Below, piece by piece: positions 23,925 through 35,869 of a DNA stretch of 64,000 bases. The notes under the pieces were generated by a model that was not told the origin of the DNA, made no database searches, and saw only the letters and a program-made list of their open reading frames with translations. Source of the DNA: Allantophomopsis cytisporea (taxonomy: Eukaryota; Ascomycota; Leotiomycetes; Phacidiales; Phacidiaceae); contig CP103027.1 of assembly GCA_024752435.1 (NCBI GenBank), forward strand, positions 1,302,001 to 1,366,000, written 5' to 3'. Numbering within the stretch: position 1 is the first letter of the stretch; the number at the start of each line of letters is the position of its first letter. The position numbers were made by a program, and so were the translations under genes.

Positions 23925-25263
23925 AACGTTGCCATCAACTTATAGCAGAGGACCATCACCCAGCAGTGATCTATTTAGGGACTGCAAGAGTAGATTATAT
24001 ATCAACGTGTATTCGGCTTCGGTAATCACCTGCAAACTCTGTTATACCAATCGTGTAATATTGCTAACGATTTGAAGACTTATCAGTTGACCAGCGAAGA
24101 TCCGACGAGCTCAAACCAAATGAAGCCTTGCGGACGAAGGCACTTACCGGCAGGCTAGTAAAGATCGAGGTCTTTGAAAAAAGCGAGAAGATAGATCAAT
24201 GTACTATTTCCGATGATTTCTCATTGCGAAATATACGAGGCCAAAGCCTGATGCAGACAAATGTAGGATAAAATTTCGATGTTTTTCGATTTATTATATT
24301 TATGAGTTAAAGAACTGATCAACGGCAGCAGCTCCCGATCAGAGATATGTTGCAAGATATGTTGCAAGATATGTTGAGAGATATTGACCGATGAGGTGTC
24401 AATATATGACGGCGTTGGGCAGTGATATCTCGCCGTAGTACTGTGCTGGGGGCTACAGTTTTGTATAAAGATTGGCTACCGGTTACGATAATATGCGGGG
24501 AGGGTCAAGGGACAAATCAAACTAGCTGCCTGTGACATGTTATGTATTGTATGTCACTTTGGACGCTCAGAATCAGACGAACAAGTTTTACGATTGCTCG
24601 ATATTACACAAGTGGTGATTCTAGTTCTCATATCAGACTAATAAGGCTTCTGAGCAGCAGATGAAGCAAAAATCAATTCATTGTTTTTGTATTCTTTGGT
24701 TTAGGTTTGAGTGGATTCTTACACCATCAAAAATGCTGGTAATTGTAAGAATTAAGAATTGCTATGCTATAGGGACTATTTGAAGTTGATGATAACACAA
24801 GCAGGCTGTTTCCGTCTTTGGAAAAACATATCTAAAGCTGCATCTTGAAATGACAAGGGTTTTATTTAAGATTTGTATTATACTTACCTTTACTTATAGC
24901 TTCCAGAATAGATAACCCTAAAAGATATATGGCCTGTAACTACTCTAAAAGATTGTCTCGCTTTTGATAATGGCATAGTTTTGAGGAAATAAACTAAAGC
25001 TCTCAGCAACCATATGTTCTCAGCAAACCTACAGTTCATCATGGCTCCTTTGAAATTCCACGTGTGGTAGTCCATTATAGAAAATCCTATTTCATGTAAA
25101 CTATATTACTTCCTCCAGGTTGTGAGTTCTTCTAAATGTCTAAATGTCTAGAGGTCAAATTCTCCAAACACTGACTTCCCTTGTCCAATGCAACCGCTCC
25201 CGATTACAATACATAAATAACTCCCAAGCCTATGCAATTCTCGATGCACCCTCCCCAGACGAT
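23925..25263. other. Intergenic, possible extra 3' exons then AT-rich DNA
   Basis: Positions about 24074-24271 hold a coding-like frame that may belong to the preceding gene. Beyond that the DNA is AT-rich with no gene visible. Confidence 0.45.
24343..24377. repeat. 12-bp tandem repeat, three copies
   Basis: Three consecutive copies of AGATATGTTGCA, the last one truncated. Confidence 0.85.
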
Positions 25264-25626
25264 TCACCAGTCAAAGCTTCCAGGCATCTTTCTCCCCTTC
25301 TCATCGTCTTCACAAGATGTAGCCTCGCCATTGAACCTCACCTTCTCCTCATACTCTAGGCTTATTTTCTCTTCCGGCTTCCGACTACCATCTACTTGAC
25401 TACCCTCTTCCACAACCCAACACTCCTTCCACACTTTTATTTCTTCGCGATACAAGTCCATAATGCATGGTTTGCAGCTGCTTCCACAGCAATCTCCAGC
25501 GGCTGGCTTTACGGGCTTCTCTGGATTGAGCGCCTTGCTGATCAACTCTCTCTCGCGAACAGGAGCCAAGCGTGTTTTCAGGAGTTTGCGAAGAGTTGGC
25601 GACCGCGCGCAGAGATCCGATGTCAT
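25264..25626 (-). CDS. Oxidoreductase-like domain small protein
   Basis: 120 residues, intronless, ATG at 25626. The core GDCCGSSCKPCIMDLYREE is the signature of the short cysteine-rich oxidoreductase-like N-terminal domain found in fungal and metazoan proteins. Four cysteines in CC-x3-C-x2-C could bind metal or form disulfides. The basic N-terminus (LRKLLKTRLAPVRERELISK) could be a mitochondrial presequence, but this is not certain. The C-terminal 60 residues are acidic and not conserved-looking. Biochemical function of the family is poorly defined. Confidence 0.8.
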   Translation of the reverse strand: MTSDLCARSPTLRKLLKTRLAPVRERELISKALNPEKPVKPAAGDCCGSSCKPCIMDLYREEIKVWKECWVVEEGSQVDGSRKPEEKISLEYEEKVRFNGEATSCEDDEKGRKMPGSFDW

Positions 25627-26386
25627 GGTCGCTGTTGTGGAATCGAATGACTATGTAAAAGGAAAAGATGTAAGAAAATACATAGAAGAGGACTGGATTT
25701 CTGATATCGTGCTAGTGACAAGAATTCATGTTGTTGAAGAAGAATACTGTATCGAAATGTGTTCTGCGAGCTATCTCTCGGAATGAGTTGTCGGGAGTTC
25801 GCGGCATTGAACTCGGCTGTACGATTGGGGTGTTTCTGTGATTTAGGAACTGAGTATCGATGAACGAAGAATCTAGACTCAGGTAGAAATTATGCATGAA
25901 AAGAACTCATTATGCATATGGCACAATAGTTACTATAGATCCGAAGTAGATATTTAGTTAAAGTCTTATTTGTCTGATATACAACGCTTGAGTATGCTTA
26001 TTTAGGTAGTAGTGACAGCAACTAGAAAGACTAGCCATAGACAAACCCAACCGAATTTCATCTGCCATTTCATTTCCTAGGGATAACTTGAAGGCTCTTG
26101 ATATCGGGACTGTCTCTGAGCTTCACTCGGCACCAATCATGGATCCATCTATCATCCTGATCTAAATATAAAGTACCTCGCAGTGTATAGGGTCTTGTCC
26201 TCGCTGGACTAATGCCTCAGGCATTTGATCTGAGTCACTCTTCCCAGCAAGTCGTCCCTCTTGTCCAACCACCAGCGCGTGACATAATCCATAATGCTTC
26301 TTCTATAGTAATTTTGGTGTGGACTGCATCGTGAATTCTGTCATCTCCTGGTGCACTGCGTGTTTCGGTCTCCACTCTATCCGATA
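25627..26386. other. Intergenic between divergent genes
   Basis: Shared upstream region of the oxidoreductase-like and F-box genes. No recognisable element. Confidence 0.55.
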
Positions 26387-27706
26387 ATGGAAAGACTTAA
26401 TTTACAAAACCTCCCCGTCGAATTGTTCGACCACCTTAGCATATATCTTAGTAATGCAGACCTCGTTGTACTATCATTGGTATCGAAGCGCTTACATCAA
26501 ATCCTGGAGCGCCCACTTTATCGAGATGTATCGGTTTTTGTTGATAAAACAAACAGACGGCTACTGCAACTGCTTGGAAGATTCTCCTATAATCGCCGTA
26601 TAGCGAAATATGTCAAACGATTGAGTGTCGGGATTCTTGAAATAAGTGGAAGTGACCTCGCGTCTGGTTTCGAATTTCTGAAATATCTCGAAGAACTGGA
26701 GCATTTTGAGCTCAAAGTGATAGACTATGATGATGATGATGGGAGTACCAATAGGTTTATGTTCAATTGTGTCTTTGGTTTGAGGTATTTGGAAACCTTC
26801 AAGCAGTCAGGTTATCCTTTGTCGGCCTTGAAATCTTGTGAGTGGGATTATACTCGAAATGCAGATGCTATCTACGAGAACTAAATGTCCACAGGCACTT
26901 TAGATTTTGCTCCGATGTGGAGCATTCGGGGAGCTGGTGCATTTCTGCAGCTACCAAATCTCCAACGCTTGGAGATTAAAGGAGCGTACTTTATGGCAGA
27001 ATCCTGCCCATGGACAAGATTCGTCGAGAAGTCGACATCATTGACAGAGCTCAAGTTATCCGCTTGCTACTTCGAACATTCATACGCAAGTCCTCTTCTC
27101 AAAATCGTACTATCGTTACCGAAGTCTTTAAAGCGACTTATGTTGGAAGAGCTTACCTTTGGTTCTCACGAAACTACCAATGACGATGTTGATATTTTCG
27201 GGACGGAAGGCGGATTCTTCCAATGCTTCCAGCCAGTTTTCGAGACATTAGAGGACCTCGAGCTCAACTTAAATCTTCCCAACTACAATCATGCCGCTAC
27301 CCCGCAGAAGCATGGACTACGACAATTCACAGCGCTCCACACACTTTCAGTGGATTTCTCCTTCCTGCTTCTTCGACAGGAGAACTTCCGTGATCCCTAT
27401 GGGAACATTCCTGTGCTAATCATAGAAGAGCACATATGGAAGCATGTCTCTGCTGCATTGGACTGGGGGCTGTTCTTGAAGTCTGCACCACCGAACTTGA
27501 AGGGTTTGGAAATTTTCTTTGATGACAACGTTTGGTACGGATATGCTTTTGGATTCCTGATTTTGCTACTCGAAAAGCGCGAGGAGTTCTTTCCAGATCT
27601 ACGAGAAGTCAAGTTACACATGACCAGGACAAAGACGCCATGGGAATCGACGCATTTTGACGAAATGGTAAACAAATTCGCGGAGCACAGCGTGTTTCTT
27701 CATTGA
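26387..27706 (+). CDS. F-box protein with LRR-like C-terminal region
   Basis: 420 residues in two exons, 26387-26837 and 26895-27706. The 57-nt intron has a GTGAGT donor, an AACTAAAT branch site 10 nt before CCACAG, and phase 1. It removes the apparent in-frame stop at 26882, so this is not a broken gene. The F-box lies at about residues 5-45: LPVELFDHLSIYLSNADLVV then LSLVSKRLHQIL. The rest has leucine-rich spaced segments (LPNLQRLEIKGAYF, LTELKLSACYF, LKRLMLEELTF) typical of substrate-recognition arms in SCF ubiquitin ligases. The target is unknown. ATG at 26387 is used; the upstream in-frame GTG is ignored. Confidence 0.85.
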
Positions 27707-28379
27707 ACTCATGTTTCATGGCTCTGCATAGAATTCCCCAAGATTGATTTATGGCTTCTTTCCACCCTATATTCTGGGGGTTGCATTACCGATCTACTAC
27801 ATGGTGAGGGGTAGTTGCTTTTGTGGATGGCTGGACTTTTGGACCAGAGGGAATCCATTATTGGAAACATTTGCTAGAACCATAACTACCCAGACCATAT
27901 CGAAGCTTGATGTTGGAAGTCTAGTATCGTACTCAGTAGGAGCTGTGTGAACAGTTGGTAACAGTCCTAGAAGGATGTTTCCCACAACCACCGCCTCAAA
28001 GCTTAGTAAATGACCCGCTCTAATGTTAAAGAGTTAGGGTATAGAAGACCGAAGAAACCAAACCCTATGAATATGTTTGCAAAGCCGACATGATGGAGTG
28101 AGCCATAATAGCTATATATAATCTATAACAGATATGTCTATAAGATTTGTATTCAAAATAGGGCACCACTTAGTCGCCAAAGTCACAATAGTTTCTGACA
28201 ATAAGTTGTTTATACCCTTTTCAAGACATTGTACAAGCTACCTACGGTATATATATAGCTAGGTGCCTGAGGCCTGAGATCCACGTTCGGGTTCGGTCGA
28301 TTATGTGCCCATTATTGTTCTCCAAAAACGTTATCTCGCCCGAAGCTATAGAAGGTTCGATATATCCTTCGATGATATT
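27707..28379. other. Intergenic, no gene seen
   Basis: Upstream region of the Zn2Cys6 gene; nothing further supported. Confidence 0.55.
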
Positions 28380-30931
28380 ATGTCTGGCGCAACTCCTACA
28401 AACGTAGGTTCCTCTAGGTAGCTTTTGAAACGGCGTCGAAAGACACAACTTGCTTGCAGTCCCTGTCGCAATCGAAAAACTCGCTGCAATGGAGATCGAC
28501 CATATTGTTCTTCATGTAGAACTAAGGGGCTCGAAAGTGAGTGCCAGTACGAGAAGAGCTCTCTGAAGTCTCAGATGTGAGTCAATTTTCAAGTCTTTGT
28601 CCTGTAAGAATTTGAAGTCTAACCTGGTGATCTAAGATCCTCAACGGAAATTGAAAGCCGACTTAAAAGACTTGAGGGCGATCGCTCCATCAGCGCTGGA
28701 CATGACGGTATGTCTTTTCTATATTCAACTTTCATCTTAAGATAAGCACTGGGCTTACGTAGGACTGGCAAGTTGAGCTGACTCGTGTTAGACCCTCCCA
28801 CACGACAAGATTCGACTTCAACACTAGCAGAAGCAAGTCAATCCAAATTGTATTTGCAATCATATGGACAAGTTGATACTCCAAAGGTATCCTCTGCAAG
28901 TTTGAAAAATAAAACACTGGACTCCCTTTCATCCCTTGCTGTATCTAGTCATGGAGTTGATGGCATTTTCGGGCCCTCTTCAAACGTAGCATTTGTACAG
29001 GACCTCACAGATACTGCAGACTCAAACCGCCCTGTACAGAAGCAGGTGTCAGAAGACAGAGGTTTTATACACGGGAATCCTTCAATTACCACTGTGCCCC
29101 AAGGTATTGCAGAGCCTTCAGCACTTATGGATGCGATGGCCAAAGCACTTCCCAACAGACAAGTCACGGATAAATTAATGTATTTCTTTTGGGATCGAAT
29201 ACATCCTATCTTCCCCCTACTTCACAGACCGACTGTTGAGAAACTTTATGAAAGACTATGGAGCACGGACAAGGTTGGTTGGTCTCTTGGTCAAGACGAT
29301 TTTGGCGAAGTACTTACATATTCTACCTTTAATATCATATTTGCGCTGGGTGCCGATACAGCGACCATCTTCAGTCTGAGCAGAGGACAAAGCTTGCTGA
29401 AGAGCTATATGACAGGTCTCGAAAACTTGTTCCTTTTGACACTTTAGACAGCACTTCCTTGTCCGTTGTTCAGTTGCTTCTACTAACAGGTATATATCTC
29501 CAATCTACGAGGTATGCAAACCGGTGCTGGACTGTAGTTGGAGTGGCTTTGAGATTCGCCCAGGGGCTAGGTCTTCATCTTGATGCCAAAACAAAGAGCG
29601 AAAGTCAGTTGCATCGAGAAATGCGGCGTAGAGTATGGTACACGTGTATAAGTATGGACTGGTAAAGTTTATAATTCTTAGAAGACCAGTTTTGGAGGCA
29701 TAGCTTACACATCAGTCTTAGAATGACAGCCACGACGTTTGGTAGACCTACATTTCTTTCGAATCGTTGGTCTGTACAGCTACCAGAAGTAATTGACGAC
29801 GAGTTCTTGCTAGAGGAAGGCGAAGGAACTCAGCCGCCAGGGATAATATCCCAAATGGAATCATTTGTTTACTCCATAAAACTTTTTGACATACTATCAG
29901 ACATTTTGCTTACCCTCTACAGTCCATCTGAAGTCAGATCTGAGAGGTTCTCACGAAATGACGTGGAGCACATTGATGGACCACAATTCACTCAGATTCT
30001 TGCTTTAAATTCACGGATCGACGACTTCCTCAAAAAGCTACCAGATCACTTAGATCCAAAAAACCCTCAAGCACCAAGAAACCTCCGAATACAAGCAAAA
30101 GTTCTTCATTCAAGGTTCTGTAGGATCCTCCTGTTACAAAAAACTATGCTGACTTTGCCAGAGCTTTATATCTGCGGATTCTTTTGCTCCGGCCCTGTCT
30201 GATTGCTAGGGTTCAGTCAAAACCTAATGCGCTCCTGTCCAACAACGTACGATATCTGTCAGGCTTGGAAAAAGTCGTCATTGATGAGATGTGCTATGCT
30301 TGCATCTCTACGGCTCATGACATAATTGAAATCCATTACGATCAGGTTCAGAGTGGTTACCAGAGCTCAAGCTGGCATGCAGTTTATTGTAAGGAACTCT
30401 ATCGGCTTTCAAATCCATAGCATCGCCACTGACTTTATCCAAGTTGCATTCGCAGCCAGTACAGTACTTACAGCTGCAGCTTTATGTTCAGAATTATCTG
30501 AAGACCTTAAATCTCGGTCGACTGAAAAGCCCTGGGCCAGAGCTTGCGAAGTGTTTGACCATAATGCATTGCAGAGTCAATCGGTTGCTCGAGGACTCGA
30601 AGTCTTAAAGGGCCTTCATCGCCGAGTCTCCAAAATCAGAACTCAAGGTGAATTTCATAATCATTTGGTTCTTTGTAATCCGGCTCATCATTTTTTAGGA
30701 ATGGAGCGCGTTTCCGTTACGGGAGTGGAAGGTGAAATATACGATCAGCAAAACGTTATGCAATCTACTGAAGCCCTCCCAGAAGTATCGGATCTTCCGA
30801 TATCTGACGGCTTGGATTTTCCTGGATTTACCAATGCTGACAACTTTGAGGACGCGTGGTTTCTAAGCCAGTTTGGAGATCTCGATGAATGGACATGGAA
30901 TATGCTGAATCCACCACTTTTTCGTAATTGA
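28380..30931 (+). pseudogene. Zn2Cys6 transcription factor, frameshifted, probable pseudogene
   Basis: Fungal binuclear zinc cluster regulator. The cluster ACSPCRNRKTRC with PYCSSC and SEC is at 28449-28545, then a coiled segment, then the fungal-specific TF middle homology region (ALMDAMAKALPNRQ, FFWDRIHPIFPLLHRPTV, SVVQLLLLTGIYLQSTRY, TFGRPTFL), ending at 30931 with EWTWNMLNPPLF. Several GT-AG introns can be placed, including 28577-28638, one near 28707-28791, and later ones near 29663, 30120, 30390 and 30648. Lesions: the frame shifts by one base near 29380 inside the conserved region, with no intron available. The in-frame ATG at 28380 is followed by TAG at 28419 before the zinc cluster. 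The simplest join at 29662/29722 creates TGA, although a cryptic acceptor could avoid it. An upstream start exon or assembly error could explain some of this. Confidence 0.7.
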
Positions 30932-31268
30932 AATTTGAGATTTGGCAGTCCTTGGACGTAGTGAGTTGCGTGTGTTCGTTCCGATCGCCGCGGCTTGGCG
31001 CTCAACCACAACCCGAGCCATCTCATTGGCTGTCCCCAGGACGGTGCGACGTTGTACATAACAAGAAAAGGACTGGGTTAGGAGCTTTCTACTCTAATTG
31101 ATGATAAAATCTATATAAGATAGAATGTAACTACTCAGAGTCCCAAATGTCTATCGAACTGGTCAATTGTTCTTCAAGCAATACATTTTTGAGATCCAGA
31201 TTTTTATCAACCAAAAATTACCGACAAATATTTCCGGTTTTCCTCATCAAACTGTTTCCTCAACTATC
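30932..31268. other. Intergenic, no gene seen
   Basis: Short spacer between two tandem disrupted genes. Confidence 0.55.
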
Positions 31269-32082
31269 ATGCCCACCCACGGGGTCCTAGGTGCTGTACT
31301 GGATTATGAAACATTCGGCAGTGGCTCTCTCCTTGTCCTTATTGCTGGAGCCGATGGTCGCGGTTCTGTTTTCCACGATACTGCGAAATACCTAGCCGCA
31401 CATTTTAAGGTTGTCTGTTGGGACGGCCGTGGTTTCTCCAAGAGTCTCCTTGTCGGTGCTCAAGACTACTCAAATCGCCTTTCCGTCGATGCGGATGATG
31501 CACACTCTCTCATCACTCTTCTTGGCTCACCTGCGCTTGTTTTTGGAACATCTTCTGGAGCTATTGTAGCCACGAGACTGTTAGAGCGTCACCCGGAGAG
31601 TGTAAAAGTAATTGTTGCGCATGAGCCACCTTTCTTTGCATTGCTGCCTGAAGAACAAAGGACTCAAGCTGTTGGCCTTATGGAATTACATCTACAGTGT
31701 TTATCGTGAGAGTGGTGTTGCTGCTGTAATGGAGACCTTCTCCGGCGGATTGTCTGCTGGTGATGATGGGGCCATGATGCGCCATTGCATGGACACCACG
31801 CGTGGTGACGAGATCCGAGCCAATTCTATGTATTGGTTCGAACGCGAGCTGAGACAGTATACCAGCTCACCGGTTAACATGGAGATTCTTTGCAAGCGAA
31901 AGGAGAAATATATTCCAGCAGCGGGAGCAAAATCGGGAGACGGGCCTGGAGTGGGACCTGTTGCTCTGATAGCTGGAAATGTTGGGAAGGACCTTGTGAG
32001 ATTGACAGGAGGTCATGTTGAATACCAGATTAATGCCAAGGAGTTTGCGGAAGCGTTGTGTGCTGTACTCAAGGAAGTCTAG
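31269..32082 (+). pseudogene. Alpha/beta hydrolase with internal frameshift
   Basis: An alpha/beta-hydrolase fold protein of about 270 residues split over two frames. The first frame (31269-31709) has the oxyanion region LLVLIAGADGRGSVF, the VVCWDGRGFSKS strand and the nucleophile elbow FGTSSGA (G-x-S-x-G variant with Ser). The second frame continues the fold from IYSVYRESGVAAVMETF to the end at 32082, with the C-terminal histidine in TGGHVEY. The switch occurs around 31675-31690 with no intron signals, so one base has been lost or gained. ATG at 31269 is the start. Substrate unknown. Alternatively this is a sequencing error in an intact gene. Confidence 0.7.
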
Positions 32083-33375
32083 ACTCGTGGAATAACCGAT
32101 CGTATATATATGAATGCTGTGGGAGGAAGATTATCCAAGTCTTTGCCACCGATATTGTATAGAGGCTTAGAATATAGAACTTATATAGTATAATTCATAT
32201 TGAGCAATAGTTTCAGTAAAACCGTATTTACTAGAGGTCCCATATATCTTAGCCATCGATCATTTGTAGAAGAGAGGTACGAAGCATATACTCCAATGTG
32301 AGTCAGCAAATACTGAATTGTACGCAATAAAGTTCGTTTGAATACGTGCACATCAGTGATCCATGACCAGGTGGCCAGGTGGTGGAAATCTTTACGGCTC
32401 TCACATTTAGAGTGTTCTTGTATTCAACGTGAGTAGTTCACAGATCAGAAGTGCTTGCAAGCTCTATACTTGTAATATATAGATAGTGTTTCATAGTATA
32501 TTTTTAGGCGTCCCTTCTGCAAAACCCGATTAGAAGCAACTATGCATTCTGATCTATTATCATCGTTTCATGATAGCGATACGAGATGTCTCTTCCGCAA
32601 ACAATGCAGTTCTCGGACTGGCGCGAATTTATGGAGAAGAGGTTCGGTTTCGAAGCTTTCAAGGAGAATTTCGTTAGACTTGTTCCGACACAGGCGATCA
32701 AGGGAAGACGAACCCCGTTATGAAAAGAGGGCATTAGCACCATTGACCGCATGCCGGAAATTGCATTGACATATTACCAGCAGAGTCGATCAACGAGATC
32801 TGTGATCCAAAGTCTCACTACGTTACAATTTGTATGCACTCGATAAGAACCAGATTCACAAAGTGTTCAGACTCACATCGAATAATCCTTGAACAATGTT
32901 TGTGGGAATAAGAGTCTGTCTATCAAAGTAATCTACTAATAGCTATGGGTACGGTTACGAGATAAATTACACAGCCCCTATGCCATGAAGGAAGCTTCGA
33001 AATTGAATGAGTGATGTTAACAGTTGAGTTGTGTACATAAAGATAGAATTCTGCTGAAATGCATGGAGCAAGCAAGGTTGACTGACGATTGCCGAGGCAC
33101 ATCCTTGACCATCGACTTCCCCACAAAGGCGTACCTGATCTACACGCCACTAACAATAGACTACTCAAATACCGAGGCTTCTCTAACCACAACACGAACT
33201 GCAACTCTGTTGCTACCTATATACAAGTATTGATTAAATCCAGGTAAGTGCTCTTTTCACATCAACGTCTATTGTTGTTCACAGTTTTACATTGCAGTTA
33301 CATCTGGTGAAAATTCTTCACCTCTTACTATTATCACAAACATCACGTCACACTCGGTGATACAGAGCTGCAGTC
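32083..33375. other. Intergenic with one small ORF
   Basis: Apart from the 45-codon ORF at 32586-32723 nothing is supported. Confidence 0.5.
32586..32723 (+). CDS. Small ORF, possible gene fragment
   Basis: 45 codons with a protein-like composition: MSLPQTMQFSDWREFMEKRF, then a second aromatic and charged stretch ending GRRTPL. It is unlike the surrounding random frames but I cannot name it. It could be a first exon, a relic of a longer gene, or chance. Confidence 0.25.
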   Translation: MSLPQTMQFSDWREFMEKRFGFEAFKENFVRLVPTQAIKGRRTPL

Positions 33376-34866
33376 ATGGGTAGCATCGCAGAGCCAAGTA
33401 TGTCCAACATCAAATATGACATAATCATAATTGGAGCTGGAATCTCTGGCATCAATGCTGCATATCGCATACAGACCGAATGTCCAGACCTCAGTTACAC
33501 AATTCTTGAATCCCGTGGGGAGATGGGTGGAACCTGGGATCTTTTTAAGTATCCTGGAATCCGCTCCGACTCAGACTTACATACCTTTGGGTTTTCATGG
33601 CGACCGTGGTCACATCCCAAGGCAATCGCTGAAGGCCCTGCTATTATGCGATATATTAAGGATTCTGCTGCCCAATATGGAATCGATCGAAAAATCCAGT
33701 TTCATCACAAGCTCCTTGCAGCTAATTGGTCATCGAAGCAACAAGACTGGCAACTGACCGTTGATGCGAATGGGACGACGAAGCACTTCACAGCACATTT
33801 CGTCATCTTCGGTACAGGTTATTATTCTTACGACTCTCCCATTGACTCACCCATCCCCGGCATCAAGAGCTTCAATGGAACAGTTGTTCACCCACAATTC
33901 TGGCCCGAAGACATAGACTACAAAGATAAGAATGTAGTCATCATAGGCAGCGGTGCTACAGCAATAACACTGCTTCCCAACCTCGCTGAGACGGCGAATC
34001 ACGTCACAATGTTGCAGCGCAGTCCAAGCTATATTCTCGCACGTCCGTCAGTCGATCCTCTTGGTGAATTCGCTAAGAAGTGGCTACCGGACTGGCTCGC
34101 TTTCAAGATACTACGCTTGAAGTTTCTTGTCATTCCCTTTCTATTCTTCTACTGGTGTCGGTCTTTCCCAGACGCTGCGCGAAAGGTGATTCAAGGAGAG
34201 ACAGCAAAGCAAATCCCTAAGGGAATGTCACTGGATCCTGATTTTCAGCCTAGATACAACCCTTGGGAGCAAAGGCTTTGTGTGTGTCCAGATGGAGACT
34301 TCTACAAATGTTTACGGAACGGCAAAGCTTCTATTACCACAGGCCATATTGACACTGTCACCTCCGACTCGATTGTTCTAAAAGATGGAACTAAATTATA
34401 CCCTGACATCATAGTAACCGCGACGGGACTAAAAATCATGCTTGCAGGCGGAGCACGTATCACAATCGATGGAGAGCTGCTCAAGATCCCCGACAAGTTC
34501 TTCTGGAAAGGCGTCATGCTCCAGGATGTACCTAATGCAGCGGTAATCATAGGTTACACCAATGCCTCTTGGACACCTGGTGCTGATGCGACGGCAAAGA
34601 TGATCTGTCGACTGCTCAAATGTATGCACAAGCGCGATATGGGCGTTGCAGTACCGCGTGTGCCCGATGGGACGGTGATGAAGTCTGTACCATGCTTGAA
34701 TTTGAATAGTACATACATTGAGAATGCAAAGGGCGATCTGCCGAAGGCGGCTTTGGAGAGCGGCCCTTGGCAGGGAAAGATAAATTATTTCTGGGACCTA
34801 TGGCAAGCCAAGTTTGGGAGTTTAGATGACGGTATGCAGTTCATTTCTGCACATGTTAGAGATTAA
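33376..34866 (+). CDS. FAD-dependent Baeyer-Villiger-type monooxygenase
   Basis: 496 residues, intronless, ATG at 33376. FAD-binding Rossmann motif IIGAGISGINAAYR near residues 20-33, followed by GGTWDLFKYPGIRSDSDLHT typical of this class. The Baeyer-Villiger fingerprint F-x-G-x3-H-x3-W-P is present as FNGTVVHPQFWP at about 166-177. The NADPH-binding motif VIIGSGATAITLLPNLA is near 191-207. Length and motifs match flavin-dependent ketone monooxygenases, which insert oxygen into C-C bonds or hydroxylate using NADPH and O2. A hydrophobic stretch around FLVIPFLFFYWC (about 252-263) could associate with membrane. Substrate unknown; the neighbouring bZIP regulator and aldo-keto reductase hint at a small tailoring set, which is inference. 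Confidence 0.9.
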   Translation: MGSIAEPSMSNIKYDIIIIGAGISGINAAYRIQTECPDLSYTILESRGEMGGTWDLFKYPGIRSDSDLHTFGFSWRPWSHPKAIAEGPAIMRYIKDSAAQYGIDRKIQFHHKLLAANWSSKQQDWQLTVDANGTTKHFTAHFVIFGTGYYSYDSPIDSPIPGIKSFNGTVVHPQFWPEDIDYKDKNVVIIGSGATAITLLPNLAETANHVTMLQRSPSYILARPSVDPLGEFAKKWLPDWLAFKILRLKFLVIPFLFFYWCRSFPDAARKVIQGETAKQIPKGMSLDPDFQPRYNPWEQRLCVCPDGDFYKCLRNGKASITTGHIDTVTSDSIVLKDGTKLYPDIIVTATGLKIMLAGGARITIDGELLKIPDKFFWKGVMLQDVPNAAVIIGYTNASWTPGADATAKMICRLLKCMHKRDMGVAVPRVPDGTVMKSVPCLNLNSTYIENAKGDLPKAALESGPWQGKINYFWDLWQAKFGSLDDGMQFISAHVRD

Positions 34867-35869
34867 TGTAGTTCTGTGTGTTTAAGTACATGACAATTTG
34901 GATTAACTTGATGCATCATCCACTTTCTATCGTTTGGTGACGAGTCCAAGAACCCATCATAGAACGAGTGGACAAGAGATTGTGACTTCAACCAATGTAG
35001 AAGAGGTACAGCCAGGTTATGTCACAACGATTTAATGAGGAAGCGTGGATTACGGGTTCTCATTGAATCTTTGATTGGTCAGATTCGCATGAGTCTTTAC
35101 TTTCGGGGCTTGGCGAGAATTCTGAAGGCTAACCAAAGAGGACGACAACAGTTCACATATGGAGTGACATCCTCGCTGCATCCTGCATTATTTTCCGTCA
35201 CTTGCAATGAAGCGGTTTGTTATAGTTATCAGCCAAATCCAGATGATTGACATGAAACTAAGTGCACATTCTCGTTCTTGGCGAAGAGCTTCTCTCACCC
35301 CAGCGCATCTGGTGAACAAACGAATGAAAATAAATTAAGGCGGTATCATTCCATATATAATGAGGTATTGATAGATGGGTGTTCTACGATGATCGATTGA
35401 AAAAGGTTCCTCAGACTCGGAAATTGCGCAAGAGAAGGTTGGTATGTCGGTAGTCTCCGCAGCCTCATTCCACAACACTTAGCCACTTCAACTCTCCCAG
35501 CTTCATTGATTCCTTTACATTCTATATTCTGCCTGATACATATTCATTAAGTTTTACTTGAATGTCACATACGACCACAGACTGAGGAGAACTGGGCATC
35601 CCGTCCGCTCTGCCATACATAAGCCTCAGATCGGTAGACTAGTAGTTGGGTGGGTGACCACCAGCGAATCCCTACTGTTGTATGTTTTTGCGTCTTCATT
35701 TTTTGACGTTTTACCGGCTGTGTTGTTGTTATCGTGGGATAGTGGATTTGATGTTTTGCAAATGAGGTGGATGTCTTGATGTTTGAAGCTGGAGCGGACG
35801 AATATATTTTTCGCGAAGTTGTATTCTGAAAATTCCTTGAAATTATGTTCACCCGAACAATCAAAATGA
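34867..35869. other. Intergenic, no gene seen
   Basis: 3' flanks of two convergent genes; only weak frames. Confidence 0.55.

Noticed and set aside
26351..27706. F-box gene seeming to be split by an in-frame stop directly followed by ATG
   Set aside because: A 57-nt intron with GTGAGT donor, AACTAAAT branch and CCACAG acceptor removes the stop in phase, so the gene is intact.
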